Position numbers and translations under genes: made by a program. The notes beneath the pieces are model-generated. The model saw only the letters and a list, made by a program, of their open reading frames with translations, made no database searches and had not been told where the DNA came from. From contig NZ_JAFCKH010000007.1 of assembly GCF_018130505.1 (NCBI RefSeq), forward strand, positions 1-64,000: a stretch of 64,000 nt of DNA, written 5' to 3'. Numbering within the stretch: the stretch's first letter is position 1; each line of letters begins with the position of its first letter. Source of the DNA: Bradyrhizobium tropiciagri (GTDB lineage Bacteria > Pseudomonadota > Alphaproteobacteria > Rhizobiales > Xanthobacteraceae). Below are positions 27,402 to 35,873 of this stretch, one piece after another.

Positions 27402-29657
27402 ATGGGAAAACGACAGAAACCACCGGACGAGCCGGCCGAAATCCACGAGGTGCCGCTGCGTGATGCGCTCGAGGAGCGCTATCTCGCCTATGCGCTCTCG
27501 ACCATCATGCATCGCGCGCTGCCGGACGCCCGCGACGGGCTGAAGCCGGTGCACCGGCGCATCCTGTACGGCATGCGGCTGCTGCGGCTCGATCCGGGCT
27601 CGGGGTTCAAGAAGTCGGCCAAGATCGTCGGCGACGTGATGGGCTCGTTCCATCCGCACGGCGACCAGGCGATCTACGACGCGATGGTCCGACTCGCGCA
27701 GGATTTCTCCTCGCGCTACCCGCTGGTCGACGGCCAGGGCAATTTCGGCAACATCGACGGCGATAATCCGGCCGCCTACCGCTACACCGAAGCCCGCATG
27801 ACCGACGTCGCGCGGCTGCTGCTCGACGGTATCGACGAGGACGGTGTCGAGTTTCGGCTGAACTATGACGGCCAGTCGAAAGAGCCCGTCGTGTTGCCGG
27901 GCGGCTTCCCGAACCTGCTTGCCAACGGCTCCCAGGGCATCGCGGTCGGCATGGCGACCTCGATCCCGCCGCACAATGCTGCCGAGCTCTGCGACGCCGC
28001 ACTGCACCTGATCGAAAAGCCGGACGCCAAGTCGAAGGCGCTGCTGCGCTGGGTCAAGGGGCCGGACTTCCCGACCGGCGGCATCATCGTCGATTCCAAG
28101 GAAGCGATCATCGAGGCCTACACCACCGGCCGCGGTTCGTTCCGTACCCGCGCGCGCTGGACCCAGGAAGAGGGCGCTCGCGGCACCTGGGTGATCGTCG
28201 TTACCGAGATCCCGTACCTCGTGCAGAAGTCGCGGCTGGTCGAGAAGATCGCCGAGCTGCTCGACCAGAAGAAGCTGCCGCTGGTTGGTGACGTCAGGGA
28301 CGAATCCGCCGAGGACATCCGCCTCGTCATCGAGCCGAAGTCGCGCACCGTCGATCCGGCGCTGATGATGGAATCGCTGTTCCGGCTGACCGAGCTGGAA
28401 AGCAAGATCTCGCTGAATCTCAACGTGCTGATCAAGGGCCGCATCCCGAAGGTGGTCGGCCTTGCCGAGTGCCTGCGCGAATGGCTCGACCATCTGCGCG
28501 ACGTGCTGATCCGCCGCTCCAACTACCGCAAGGGTGAGATCGAGCACCGGCTGGAAGTGCTCGGCGGCCAGCTGATCGCCTACCTGAACCTCGACAAGGT
28601 GATCAAGATCATCCGTACCGAGGACGAGCCGAAGCCGGTCCTGATCAGGACCTTCAAGCTCACGGAGGTCCAGGCCGAGGCCATCCTGAACATGCGGCTG
28701 CGCAATCTGCGCCGGCTGGACGAGATGGAGATCAACCGCGAGGACAAGGAGCTGCGCAAGGAGCTGAAGGGCATCGAGGGCCTGCTCGGCTCGGAGGCGC
28801 AGCAATGGGCCAAGGTCGGCGAGCAGGTCACCAAGGTCCGCGACATGTTCGGGCCGAAGACCCCGCTCGGTAAGCGCCGCACCACCTTCGCCGATGCGCC
28901 CGAGCACGATCTCGCCGCAATGGAGGAGGCCTTCGTCGAGCGCGAGCCGTGCACCGTCGTGATCTCCGAGAAGGGCTGGGTGCGTACGCTGAAGGGCCAT
29001 GTCGAGGATCTCTCGGGGCTCGCCTTCAAGACCGACGACAAGCTCGAACATTCGTTCTATGCCGAGACCACGTCGAAGCTGCTGCTGTTCGCCACCAACG
29101 GCAAGTTCTACTCGCTCGACGTCGCCAAGCTGCCGGGCGGCCGCGGCCATGGCGAGCCGATCCGCATGTTCATCGATCTCGAGCAGGACGCCGCAATCAT
29201 CGCGCTGTTCGTCAACAAGGGCGAGCGCAAGTTCTTGATCGCGAGCAGCGAGGGGCAGGGCTTCATCGTCAAGGAAGAGGACTGCGTCAGCAACACCCGC
29301 AAGGGCAAGCAGGTGCTCAATGTCGAGATGCCCAATGAAGCCCGCGCGATCACGACCGTGGCCGGCGACACCGTCGCCGTGATCGGCAGCAATCACAAGA
29401 TGGTGCTGTTCGGTCTCGACCAGGTGCCGGAAATGGCCCGTGGCCGCGGCGTGCGCTTGCAGAAATACACCAGCGCGACGCTGTCCGACGTCGCCGTGTT
29501 CGACTCCAAGACCGGCCTGACCTGGAAGGATTCCGCGGGTCGCGAGCGCAGCATGACCATGAAGGAACTGGCCGACTGGCGCGGCAACCGCGCCGACGCC
29601 GGCCGGCTCGCCCACGGCCTGCCGACCTCGAACAAGTTCAACCGCGGCGTGGAGTAG
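27402..29657 (+). CDS. parC: DNA topoisomerase IV subunit A
   Basis: ParC is the DNA-cutting subunit that decatenates daughter chromosomes with ParE. At 751 residues it has the usual length. The N-terminal box [20 protein letters not shown], the quinolone-region [20 protein letters not shown] and the catalytic tyrosine in [10 protein letters not shown] are visible. The C-terminal part is a beta-propeller. Length and weak GyrA-box sequence support ParC over GyrA. parE is not in the window. The long antisense frame opposite recO-parC is a GC artefact. Confidence 0.94.
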   Translation: MGKRQKPPDEPAEIHEVPLRDALEERYLAYALSTIMHRALPDARDGLKPVHRRILYGMRLLRLDPGSGFKKSAKIVGDVMGSFHPHGDQAIYDAMVRLAQDFSSRYPLVDGQGNFGNIDGDNPAAYRYTEARMTDVARLLLDGIDEDGVEFRLNYDGQSKEPVVLPGGFPNLLANGSQGIAVGMATSIPPHNAAELCDAALHLIEKPDAKSKALLRWVKGPDFPTGGIIVDSKEAIIEAYTTGRGSFRTRARWTQEEGARGTWVIVVTEIPYLVQKSRLVEKIAELLDQKKLPLVGDVRDESAEDIRLVIEPKSRTVDPALMMESLFRLTELESKISLNLNVLIKGRIPKVVGLAECLREWLDHLRDVLIRRSNYRKGEIEHRLEVLGGQLIAYLNLDKVIKIIRTEDEPKPVLIRTFKLTEVQAEAILNMRLRNLRRLDEMEINREDKELRKELKGIEGLLGSEAQQWAKVGEQVTKVRDMFGPKTPLGKRRTTFADAPEHDLAAMEEAFVEREPCTVVISEKGWVRTLKGHVEDLSGLAFKTDDKLEHSFYAETTSKLLLFATNGKFYSLDVAKLPGGRGHGEPIRMFIDLEQDAAIIALFVNKGERKFLIASSEGQGFIVKEEDCVSNTRKGKQVLNVEMPNEARAITTVAGDTVAVIGSNHKMVLFGLDQVPEMARGRGVRLQKYTSATLSDVAVFDSKTGLTWKDSAGRERSMTMKELADWRGNRADAGRLAHGLPTSNKFNRGVE

Positions 29658-29664
29658 GCGCTTC

Positions 29665-29751
29665 GTAGCCCGGATGCAGCGAAGCGAAATCCGGGGCCGC
29701 TCTCGCGTCTGGCGACGGCCCCGGATTGCGCTGCGCTCCATCCGGGCTACG
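29665..29751. repeat. Intergenic palindrome, GTAGCCCGGAT family
   Basis: GTAGCCCGGATGCAGCGAAG at the left pairs imperfectly with the reverse complement of CTCCATCCGGGCTAC at the right, with an inner ATCCGGGGCCG/CGGCCCCGGAT pair. It folds as one long stem after parC. This is a well-known dispersed element of bradyrhizobia. Confidence 0.8.
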
Positions 29752-29887
29752 GGGGCGGCTACTGTGCATGGGGTTGATTTTCGATATTTTGGTAGCGCCT
29801 ACTCCCGTACTCCCCAATGCGCGGTGTGATAGTATCCACATTTCACCGGGCTATAACCGTCGCCAGCGATAGCGGGCGACGGTTGCC

Positions 29888-30841
29888 ATGGCGCACGATC
29901 ACGACCACGACCATGACCACAGCGGTCATTCTCATTCCCACGGCCATTCCCACGCCGGGCACAGCCATGCGCCAGCCAGTTTCGGCACCGCGTTCGCGGT
30001 TGGCGCCTCGCTCAACACGGCGTTCGTCGTCGCGGAACTGATCTTCGGCTACGCCGCCAACTCGCTGGCGCTGGTCTCCGACGCGGTCCACAACCTCTCC
30101 GACGTGATCGCGCTGCTGCTGGCCTGGTGCGGGGTGTGGCTGGCGGGCCGGCGCCCGACCGATACCCATACGTATGGCTATCGCCGCGCCTCGATCCTCG
30201 CCGCATTGTTCAATGCCGGGCTCTTGCTGATCGCGGTCGGCGGCATCGCGGTCGAAGCGATCAACCGGTTTCGCGAGCCTGCCGAGGTCGCGAGCTGGAC
30301 CGTGGTCTGGGTTGCCGCGCTCGGCATCCTGGTCAACGGCGGCACGGCGCTGCTGTTCATGCGCGGCCGCGACAGCGACCTCAACGTCCGCGGCGCCTAT
30401 CTGCACATGGCCGCGGATGCCGGCGTCTCCTTCGGCGTCGTCGTCGCCGCGCTCTTGATCATGGCGACCGGCTGGCAATGGCTCGATCCGGCGATCAGCC
30501 TCGCGATCGCCGTCGTCGTGCTGCTGAGCGGCTGGGAGCTGGCGCGCGACAGTGTCAATCTCGCGCTCGACGCGGTGCCGAAGGGGATCGATCTCAAGAA
30601 GGTGAGGGATTATCTGATGACGCTCGAGGGCGTCACCGAGGTGCACGACCTGCACATCTGGGCGATGAGCACCAGCGAGACCGCGCTGACCGCGCATCTG
30701 GTCCGCCCCGGCGGCCATGACGATGCCTTCCTGCATCTGGTCTGCGCGGAACTCTCGCACCGCTTCAGCATCCACCATGCGACGCTGCAGGTCGAGATCA
30801 GCAGCGAGACCTGCCGGCTGGCGCCGGCCGAAATGGTGTAG
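29888..30841 (+). CDS. CDF-family cation efflux protein (zinc-type)
   Basis: This 317-residue inner-membrane divalent metal/proton antiporter has a His-rich N terminus (alternating HDHDHDH, then HSHSHGHSHAGHSHA) that could chelate metal. Six spans follow. The TM2 metal site is VSDAVHNLSDV and the TM5 site HMAADAGVSFG, giving the H/D pairs typical of zinc CDF members. The C-terminal cytoplasmic dimerisation domain carries VHDLHIWAMST. A second, different CDF gene follows 36 bp later. Confidence 0.92.
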   Translation: MAHDHDHDHDHSGHSHSHGHSHAGHSHAPASFGTAFAVGASLNTAFVVAELIFGYAANSLALVSDAVHNLSDVIALLLAWCGVWLAGRRPTDTHTYGYRRASILAALFNAGLLLIAVGGIAVEAINRFREPAEVASWTVVWVAALGILVNGGTALLFMRGRDSDLNVRGAYLHMAADAGVSFGVVVAALLIMATGWQWLDPAISLAIAVVVLLSGWELARDSVNLALDAVPKGIDLKKVRDYLMTLEGVTEVHDLHIWAMSTSETALTAHLVRPGGHDDAFLHLVCAELSHRFSIHHATLQVEISSETCRLAPAEMV

Positions 30842-30877
30842 CAAAACAACTGGCGAAGGACTTTTCGGAGAATTGCC

Positions 30878-31849
30878 ATGCACTCGCATTCGATCGACCA
30901 ATGGACCCACGACCACGTCTTCCTCGGCGATGCGCACACGCGCAACGAACGCCGCACCTGGATCGTGGTCGGCCTGACGGCGGTCATGATGGTCGGCGAG
31001 ATCATCGCCGGATGGCTGTCCGGATCGATGGCGCTGTTGGCCGACGGCTGGCACATGGCGACCCATGCGGCCGCGCTCGGCATCGCCGGGCTGGCCTACC
31101 TGCTGGCGCGGCGGCAGGCGCGCAATGCGCGGTTCTCGTTCGGCACCGGCAAGTTCGGCGATCTGGCCGCGTTCTCCAGCGCGATCATCCTCGCCATGGT
31201 CGCAATCCAGGTCGCCTGGGAAAGCATCGACCGGCTGCTGCACCCGGTGCCGATCGCCTATAGCGAGGCGATCGCGATCGCCGCGCTCGGCCTCGTCGTC
31301 AATCTCACCAGCGCCTGGCTGCTGCGCGACGATCATGACCACCATCATCACGGGCACGCGCATGGCCACGATCACGATCACCACGACCATGATCATCACC
31401 ACCACCATCACCACGACAACAATTTGCGCGCCGCCTACGTCCACGTGCTGGCCGACGCCGCGACCTCGATCCTTGCGATCGGCGCGCTGCTGGTTGCCAT
31501 GTATGCCAACTGGGTCTGGGCCGACCCGCTGGTCGGCATCATCGGCAGTCTCGTGATCGCGAGCTGGGCCTACGGCCTGATCCGCGCGGCCGGCGCTGTG
31601 CTGCTCGACGTCAGCGCCGACGAGCATCTGGAAACCACCATCCGCGAGCGGATCGAGTCCGAGGGCGACCGCGTCACCGATCTGCATCTATGGCAGGTCG
31701 GCCCCGGCCATCGCGCCGCCGTGATTTCGCTGGTGTCGGACCAGCCGTTGCCGCCGGCGGCCTACAAGCACCGGCTCGCCGGGCTGCGTGGCCTCAGCCA
31801 CATCACCGTCGAGGTCCAGCTCTGCCCCGATCACGCTCACGCACATTGA
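30878..31849 (+). CDS. dmeF: CDF-family Co/Ni efflux protein, DmeF type
   Basis: The 323-residue transporter opens WTHDHVFLGDAHTRNERRTW, the DmeF signature found in cobalt/nickel exporters of rhizobia. TM2 has ADGWHMATHAAAL and TM5 VLADAATS. Between TM4 and TM5 lies a very His-rich loop (HHHHGHAHGHDHDHHDHD, then seven His). No dmeR repressor gene is adjacent, whereas characterised rhizobial dmeF often sits in a dmeRF operon. It follows the zinc-type CDF gene on the same strand. Confidence 0.88.
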   Translation: MHSHSIDQWTHDHVFLGDAHTRNERRTWIVVGLTAVMMVGEIIAGWLSGSMALLADGWHMATHAAALGIAGLAYLLARRQARNARFSFGTGKFGDLAAFSSAIILAMVAIQVAWESIDRLLHPVPIAYSEAIAIAALGLVVNLTSAWLLRDDHDHHHHGHAHGHDHDHHDHDHHHHHHHDNNLRAAYVHVLADAATSILAIGALLVAMYANWVWADPLVGIIGSLVIASWAYGLIRAAGAVLLDVSADEHLETTIRERIESEGDRVTDLHLWQVGPGHRAAVISLVSDQPLPPAAYKHRLAGLRGLSHITVEVQLCPDHAHAH

Positions 31850-31878
31850 AGCGTCCCGCTCGACAACGGAGGAACGAT

Positions 31879-32706
31879 ATGAAGAAGGTCATCGGTCTTG
31901 CGATGTTGCTGTGGGTTGCGGGCGTGTCGCCGCGAGCGGAGGCGCAGCCGGCCGGCTCCGGTGTCGAGCGGCTCTATATCCTCAACTGCGGAGAGGGAGT
32001 TGCCGGCGACATCTCGCGCTGGTCGCCCGGCGTGAACGAAGGCAAGGCGATGGACTTCGTCGACAACTGCTACCTGATAAAGCACGCGCAGGGCTGGTTC
32101 CTGTGGGACACCGGCATTCCCGATGGGGTGGCGGCGATGCCGAACGGCCTTGCGCCTGCCGATCCGAAGGCGGTTACCTGGCGGCGGCCGAGGACGCTCG
32201 TCGCGCAGCTCGACCAGCTTGGCGTGAAGCCGTCGGATATCAAGGCGATCGCCGTCTCGCATACCCATCCCGACCACACCGGCAACGTCGAGATGTTCCC
32301 GGCCGCGATGCTGTACGTGCAGAAGGCGGAATATGAGTGGCCGGGTGCCAACAACGCGCCGCGCTTCAAGCCCGACCATCCCGTCACCAAGCTGGAGGGT
32401 GACCGCGACGTTTTCGGCGACGGCAGCGTGACCATCCTGTCGACCCCCGGCCATACGCCTGGCCACCAATCGCTGCTGGTGAAGCTGCCGAAAACCGGCG
32501 CGATCGTGCTGACCGGCGACGCCGTCCACTTCAAGGACAATTGGGACAACCGGCGGGTGCCGAGCATGAATGCCAACAAGGATCAGTCGCTGGCATCGAT
32601 GGAGAAGATCGCCGACACGCTGACGAAAGAGAAAGCGCAGCTCTGGATCAACCACGACAAAGCCCAGCGCGATAGCCTGAAACTGTCGCCCGCCTATTAC
32701 GAATAG
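31879..32706 (+). CDS. Secreted MBL-fold metallo-hydrolase (lactonase-like)
   Basis: The 275-residue product has a signal peptide (MKKVIGLAMLLWVAGVSPRAEA) and a two-zinc MBL fold: SHTHPDHTGN near 126-135, TPGHTPGHQS near 194 and LTGDAVHF near 213. Layout resembles AHL-lactonase/AttM-type enzymes, but the substrate cannot be read from sequence. GGAGGA lies 5 bp before the ATG at 31879; the longer open frame upstream sits inside dmeF. It follows dmeF by 29 bp, possibly in the same transcript. Confidence 0.85.
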   Translation: MKKVIGLAMLLWVAGVSPRAEAQPAGSGVERLYILNCGEGVAGDISRWSPGVNEGKAMDFVDNCYLIKHAQGWFLWDTGIPDGVAAMPNGLAPADPKAVTWRRPRTLVAQLDQLGVKPSDIKAIAVSHTHPDHTGNVEMFPAAMLYVQKAEYEWPGANNAPRFKPDHPVTKLEGDRDVFGDGSVTILSTPGHTPGHQSLLVKLPKTGAIVLTGDAVHFKDNWDNRRVPSMNANKDQSLASMEKIADTLTKEKAQLWINHDKAQRDSLKLSPAYYE

Positions 32707-32715
32707 GCCGGCGCT

Positions 32716-32913
32716 TCAGCTCCGTGGGGTGGACGGGGTTGCGGCCGGCGCCGGGGCGGGCGTGTGCTTGGGCTTCAGCGTGCCGGCGTAGAACGAGAAG
32801 GTGAACACCACGATCAGGGCGACGAGGTAGACGCCATAGGATTGCGGCGGGGTGATCGCCCATTGCACGAGGCGCCGGATCGGGTTGTTGGCTGAGCCGG
32901 GATCGCTGTCCAT
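32716..32913 (-). CDS. Small single-span membrane protein (65 aa)
   Basis: The ATG at 32913 gives 65 residues: a short cytoplasmic start (MDSDPGSANNPIRRLVQWAI), one span (VYLVALIVVFTFSFYAGTL) and a Pro/Ala-rich tail (HTPAPAPAATPSTP). The frame continues upstream but loses coherence. It converges on the MBL gene with a 9-bp gap. Composition supports a real gene; function unknown. Confidence 0.6.
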   Translation of the reverse strand: MDSDPGSANNPIRRLVQWAITPPQSYGVYLVALIVVFTFSFYAGTLKPKHTPAPAPAATPSTPRS

Positions 32914-33111
32914 GCCGCTTTGTGCGCGAAGGCCGCCGCAAAGGAAAGCGGAATCGCCGCTATCGTCCGGGGCGTGGTCCGCGCGACATGATGACGCCGA
33001 ACGTCTTGCAATGCTGTCGTCGCGTCCGCATCTGTTATCGACCGTCCCCGGCATCACCCGGCAGACGGGCCAGCCCTTCCTCCCGCAGCAATTGCCCGGC
33101 ATAATCAGCCC

Positions 33112-34368
33112 ATGGAACTGACACCCCGACTGCGCCTCTCGAACTGGCTGGTCCGCCAGGGTCTCACGGGCCTGCCCGAGAACGACCTGTTGCGCGGCTT
33201 CTGCGAGCGCTGCCGGGCCGCCGGCATGCCGCTGTCGCGCGCCATCGTCTTCATCGACACCCTGCATCCGATCTTCGAGGGACGCGGCTTCCGCTGGAAC
33301 GACGGCGAGAGCAACGAAGCCGACATGTTCGAATACGGCTCGACCAGCACCGGCGACGCCAACCAGACCTGGCGGCGGTCGGCGTTCTATCACATGCTCG
33401 AAAACGGGCATGAGGAGATGGTGATCGATCTCGCCGACGCCTCGCATGACTTCTCGATGATCGGCGAACTCGCCGAGAAGGGTCACAAGCATTTCGCCGC
33501 CTTCGTGCATCGCTTCGGCGAGGCCGGCACGATCGGCGAGATGGACTGCTTCTACTCCTACTACACCACCCGGCATTCCGACGGCTTCGACGAGAAGCAC
33601 ATGGCGGCGCTGCGCGATCTGGTTCCGGTGCTGGGGCTTGCCATCAAGTCGGCGGCGCAGGTCGAGATCGCCCGCACGCTCGGGCGGGTCTATCTCGGCC
33701 GCGACACCGCGGAGCAGGTGCTGCGCGGGCGCATGCAGCGCGGCATCACCGAGAAGATCAAGGCCGTGCTGTGGTACTCCGACGTCCGTGGCTCGACCGC
33801 GATCAGCGAACGCATTGGCCCGGACGAGATCATCCCGTTCCTCAACGACTATGCGCAGGCCTCGATCGACGCGATCCACGACGCCGGCGGCGAGGTGTTG
33901 AAGCTGATCGGTGACGGCGTGCTGGCGATGTTCACGAGCGAGAACATGGGTGGCGCCAAGCGCGCGGCGCTGCGCGCCGAGCACAGATTTCGTCACAACA
34001 TGCGGGTGCTGAACGATCGCCGCGAGAACGAGGGGCGGCCGACCACCACGGCCTATGTCGGCCTGCATGTCGGCGAGGTTTTCTACGGCAATATCGGCAG
34101 CGAGGACCGGCTCGATTTCACGGTGGTCGGACCCGCCGTCAACGAGGTCAGCCGGATCGCCTCGATGTGCGCGTCGGTCGACCGGGAATTTTTGGCGTCG
34201 ACCGCGTTCCGCACCGGGCTCGACGCAACGGGGCGCAACTATCTGGTCTCCACCGGCCGCTTCGTGCTGCGCGGCATCAGCCACGCGCAGGACCTCTACA
34301 CGCTCGATCCGGCGGTCGCCGCCGACGAGGTCGTCGGCGGCAAATACGAGCGGTATCTGGCGAGCTAG
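33112..34368 (+). CDS. Class III adenylate/guanylate cyclase
   Basis: The 418-residue cytoplasmic protein has an uncharacterised N-terminal part (1-200) with aromatic and acidic stretches (HPIFEGRGFRWNDGESNEAD). The cyclase catalytic domain follows: LWYSDVRGSTAISERI (metal-binding Asp) near 222, GGEVLKLIGDGVLAMF (second Asp) near 261, and GLHVGEVFYGNIG near 320. It should make cyclic AMP or GMP; the N-terminal part may sense a signal. No membrane span. Confidence 0.9.
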   Translation: MELTPRLRLSNWLVRQGLTGLPENDLLRGFCERCRAAGMPLSRAIVFIDTLHPIFEGRGFRWNDGESNEADMFEYGSTSTGDANQTWRRSAFYHMLENGHEEMVIDLADASHDFSMIGELAEKGHKHFAAFVHRFGEAGTIGEMDCFYSYYTTRHSDGFDEKHMAALRDLVPVLGLAIKSAAQVEIARTLGRVYLGRDTAEQVLRGRMQRGITEKIKAVLWYSDVRGSTAISERIGPDEIIPFLNDYAQASIDAIHDAGGEVLKLIGDGVLAMFTSENMGGAKRAALRAEHRFRHNMRVLNDRRENEGRPTTTAYVGLHVGEVFYGNIGSEDRLDFTVVGPAVNEVSRIASMCASVDREFLASTAFRTGLDATGRNYLVSTGRFVLRGISHAQDLYTLDPAVAADEVVGGKYERYLAS

Positions 34369-34378
34369 GCTTTCTCGC

Positions 34379-34493
34379 CGTCATTGCGAGGAGCTCGCGA
34401 CAAAATTGCAAAAGCAATTTTGCTCTGAAGCGACGAAGCGATCCATCTCCGCCTGTGGAGGAATGGATTGCTTCGCATCGCTCGCAATGACGG
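34379..34493. repeat. Intergenic palindrome, CGTCATTGCGAG family (copy 1)
   Basis: CGTCATTGCGAG at the left pairs with CTCGCAATGACG at the right; inside are GAAGCGATCCAT/ATGGATTGCTTC and a perfect CAAAATTGC/GCAATTTTG stem. It lies between the convergent cyclase and MFS genes. A second copy is at 41750-41836. Confidence 0.85.
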
Positions 34494-34497
34494 AGAC

Positions 34498-35739
34498 TCA
34501 GCACCGCGCCGGTTCACCCACCATGTCCGGCTGTCGTGTCAACGACACTGCGGGTGACATCAGGATCACCAGCGCCTGGGCGGCGAAGATCGCGGCGGCG
34601 AGGTAGAGGCAGGCTTCGGCGCCGTAAAGGCCGCCGACGATGGCGCCGAGCGCAGAGCCGAGCGGGCGGGCGCCGTAGCTCATGATGTTGATCGCCGAGA
34701 CGCGCCCGAGCAGCGAGGGCGGCGTCACAGATTGCCGCAGCGTGGTGGTCGAGATCACCCACAGGATCGGGCCGACGCCGAGCAGGAAGAAGCTGAGGCC
34801 GGCAAGCAGCGGCGTCGCGATCCAGGTGGTGAGCGCCATCACGGTTGCAGCGACGAAACCGGTGACGGGGCCGAGCCCGATCACGGTGCCGAATGCCAAC
34901 CGCTTCATGACGCGGGTCGCAAGCAGCGCGCCGACCACCATGCCAACGCCGTACATCGCAAGCACCGTGCCGACGCCGGTTGCGCTGAGGCCGAGATGGC
35001 GGACCGCATAGGGTACGAACACGGCGAGCAGCAGGAACGAGGCGGTATTGAAGATGAACTGGGTGACGAACACCGGCCTCAGCAGCGCGTGATGCAGCAC
35101 GAAGGCGGCGCCTTCCTTGATGTCCTGCAGCGGATGGCGCTGCGGAGCGGGCGGGCGCGCCGGCTCGTAGATGCCGGAGAGCAGCACGACTGCGATCGCC
35201 GACAAGGCCGCGGCGAAACCGAAGGCCGGCGCGGCGCCGACCCAGCCGACCAGCACGCCGCCGAGCGCCGGTCCGCTGGCGAACGCGACGGTGCGCGCAA
35301 GCTCGATCCGAGCATTCGCTGCGGGCAGTTGCTGGGCAGTCACCAGCGAGGGGACCAATGCGGGCGCTGCGACGCTATACGCAACCGTGCCGCAGACTGC
35401 GACGAAGCCGAGTAGGGCGAGCAGCGGCAATGTCATCAGGCCGAGCCAGAGCAGCAGCAATATCGCCGCCAGCGCGGCCGCGCGCAGCGCTTCGGAGCCC
35501 GCCATCACCCAGCGCCGCGACACGCGGTCGGCGAGCAACCCCGCGGGAATCGCGAACAGGATGAAGGGCAGCGTCAGCGCGGTCTGCAGCAGGCCGGTCT
35601 GGCCTTCGCCGACCCCGAGCAGCAGCACCGCGACGATCGGCGCCGCCGCGAGCGCGATCTGCTCGGCCGACTGTGCGGCGAGGTTGGACCAGGCCAGGCG
35701 GTTGAAGGTTGCGGGCAGGCGAGGCGTATCGGCGGACAT
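34498..35739 (-). CDS. Major facilitator superfamily transporter (MFS_3/enterobactin-exporter-like)
   Basis: The 413-residue inner-membrane protein has 12 predicted spans. ADRVSRRWVM near 71-80 is the loop 2-3 motif of MFS carriers, and PALGGVLVGWVGAAPAF resembles the EntS/MFS_3 group of exporters. The substrate is unknown. The ATG at 35739 is chosen over upstream in-frame starts (35772, 35802) because it begins just before the first span. It is flanked by a palindromic repeat and a terminator. Confidence 0.88.
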   Translation of the reverse strand: MSADTPRLPATFNRLAWSNLAAQSAEQIALAAAPIVAVLLLGVGEGQTGLLQTALTLPFILFAIPAGLLADRVSRRWVMAGSEALRAAALAAILLLLWLGLMTLPLLALLGFVAVCGTVAYSVAAPALVPSLVTAQQLPAANARIELARTVAFASGPALGGVLVGWVGAAPAFGFAAALSAIAVVLLSGIYEPARPPAPQRHPLQDIKEGAAFVLHHALLRPVFVTQFIFNTASFLLLAVFVPYAVRHLGLSATGVGTVLAMYGVGMVVGALLATRVMKRLAFGTVIGLGPVTGFVAATVMALTTWIATPLLAGLSFFLLGVGPILWVISTTTLRQSVTPPSLLGRVSAINIMSYGARPLGSALGAIVGGLYGAEACLYLAAAIFAAQALVILMSPAVSLTRQPDMVGEPARC

Positions 35740-35826
35740 GGCAGATTCCCGAAAGTATTTCGATCTGGCCATAGTGTGTGGTTGGACAACCTCCGATCCC
35801 ACCCGTTTCCCGACAACCCAATGCGA

Positions 35827-35851
35827 AAGGCCCGCCGATGGGGCGGGCCTT
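35827..35851 (-). terminator. Terminator of the flotillin operon
   Basis: AAGGCCCGCC and GGCGGGCCTT form a perfect stem with a 5-nt loop. On the minus strand it is followed by TCGCATT, 22 bp past the flotillin gene. The U-tract is short. Confidence 0.6.
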
Positions 35852-35873
35852 GCCGTTGCGTCCGATCAAGCCA

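Noticed and set aside
26574-29741. 1055-residue minus-strand frame opposite recO and parC
   Set aside because: It spans two clear genes on the other strand and is Arg/His/Gln-rich like other antisense shadows here.
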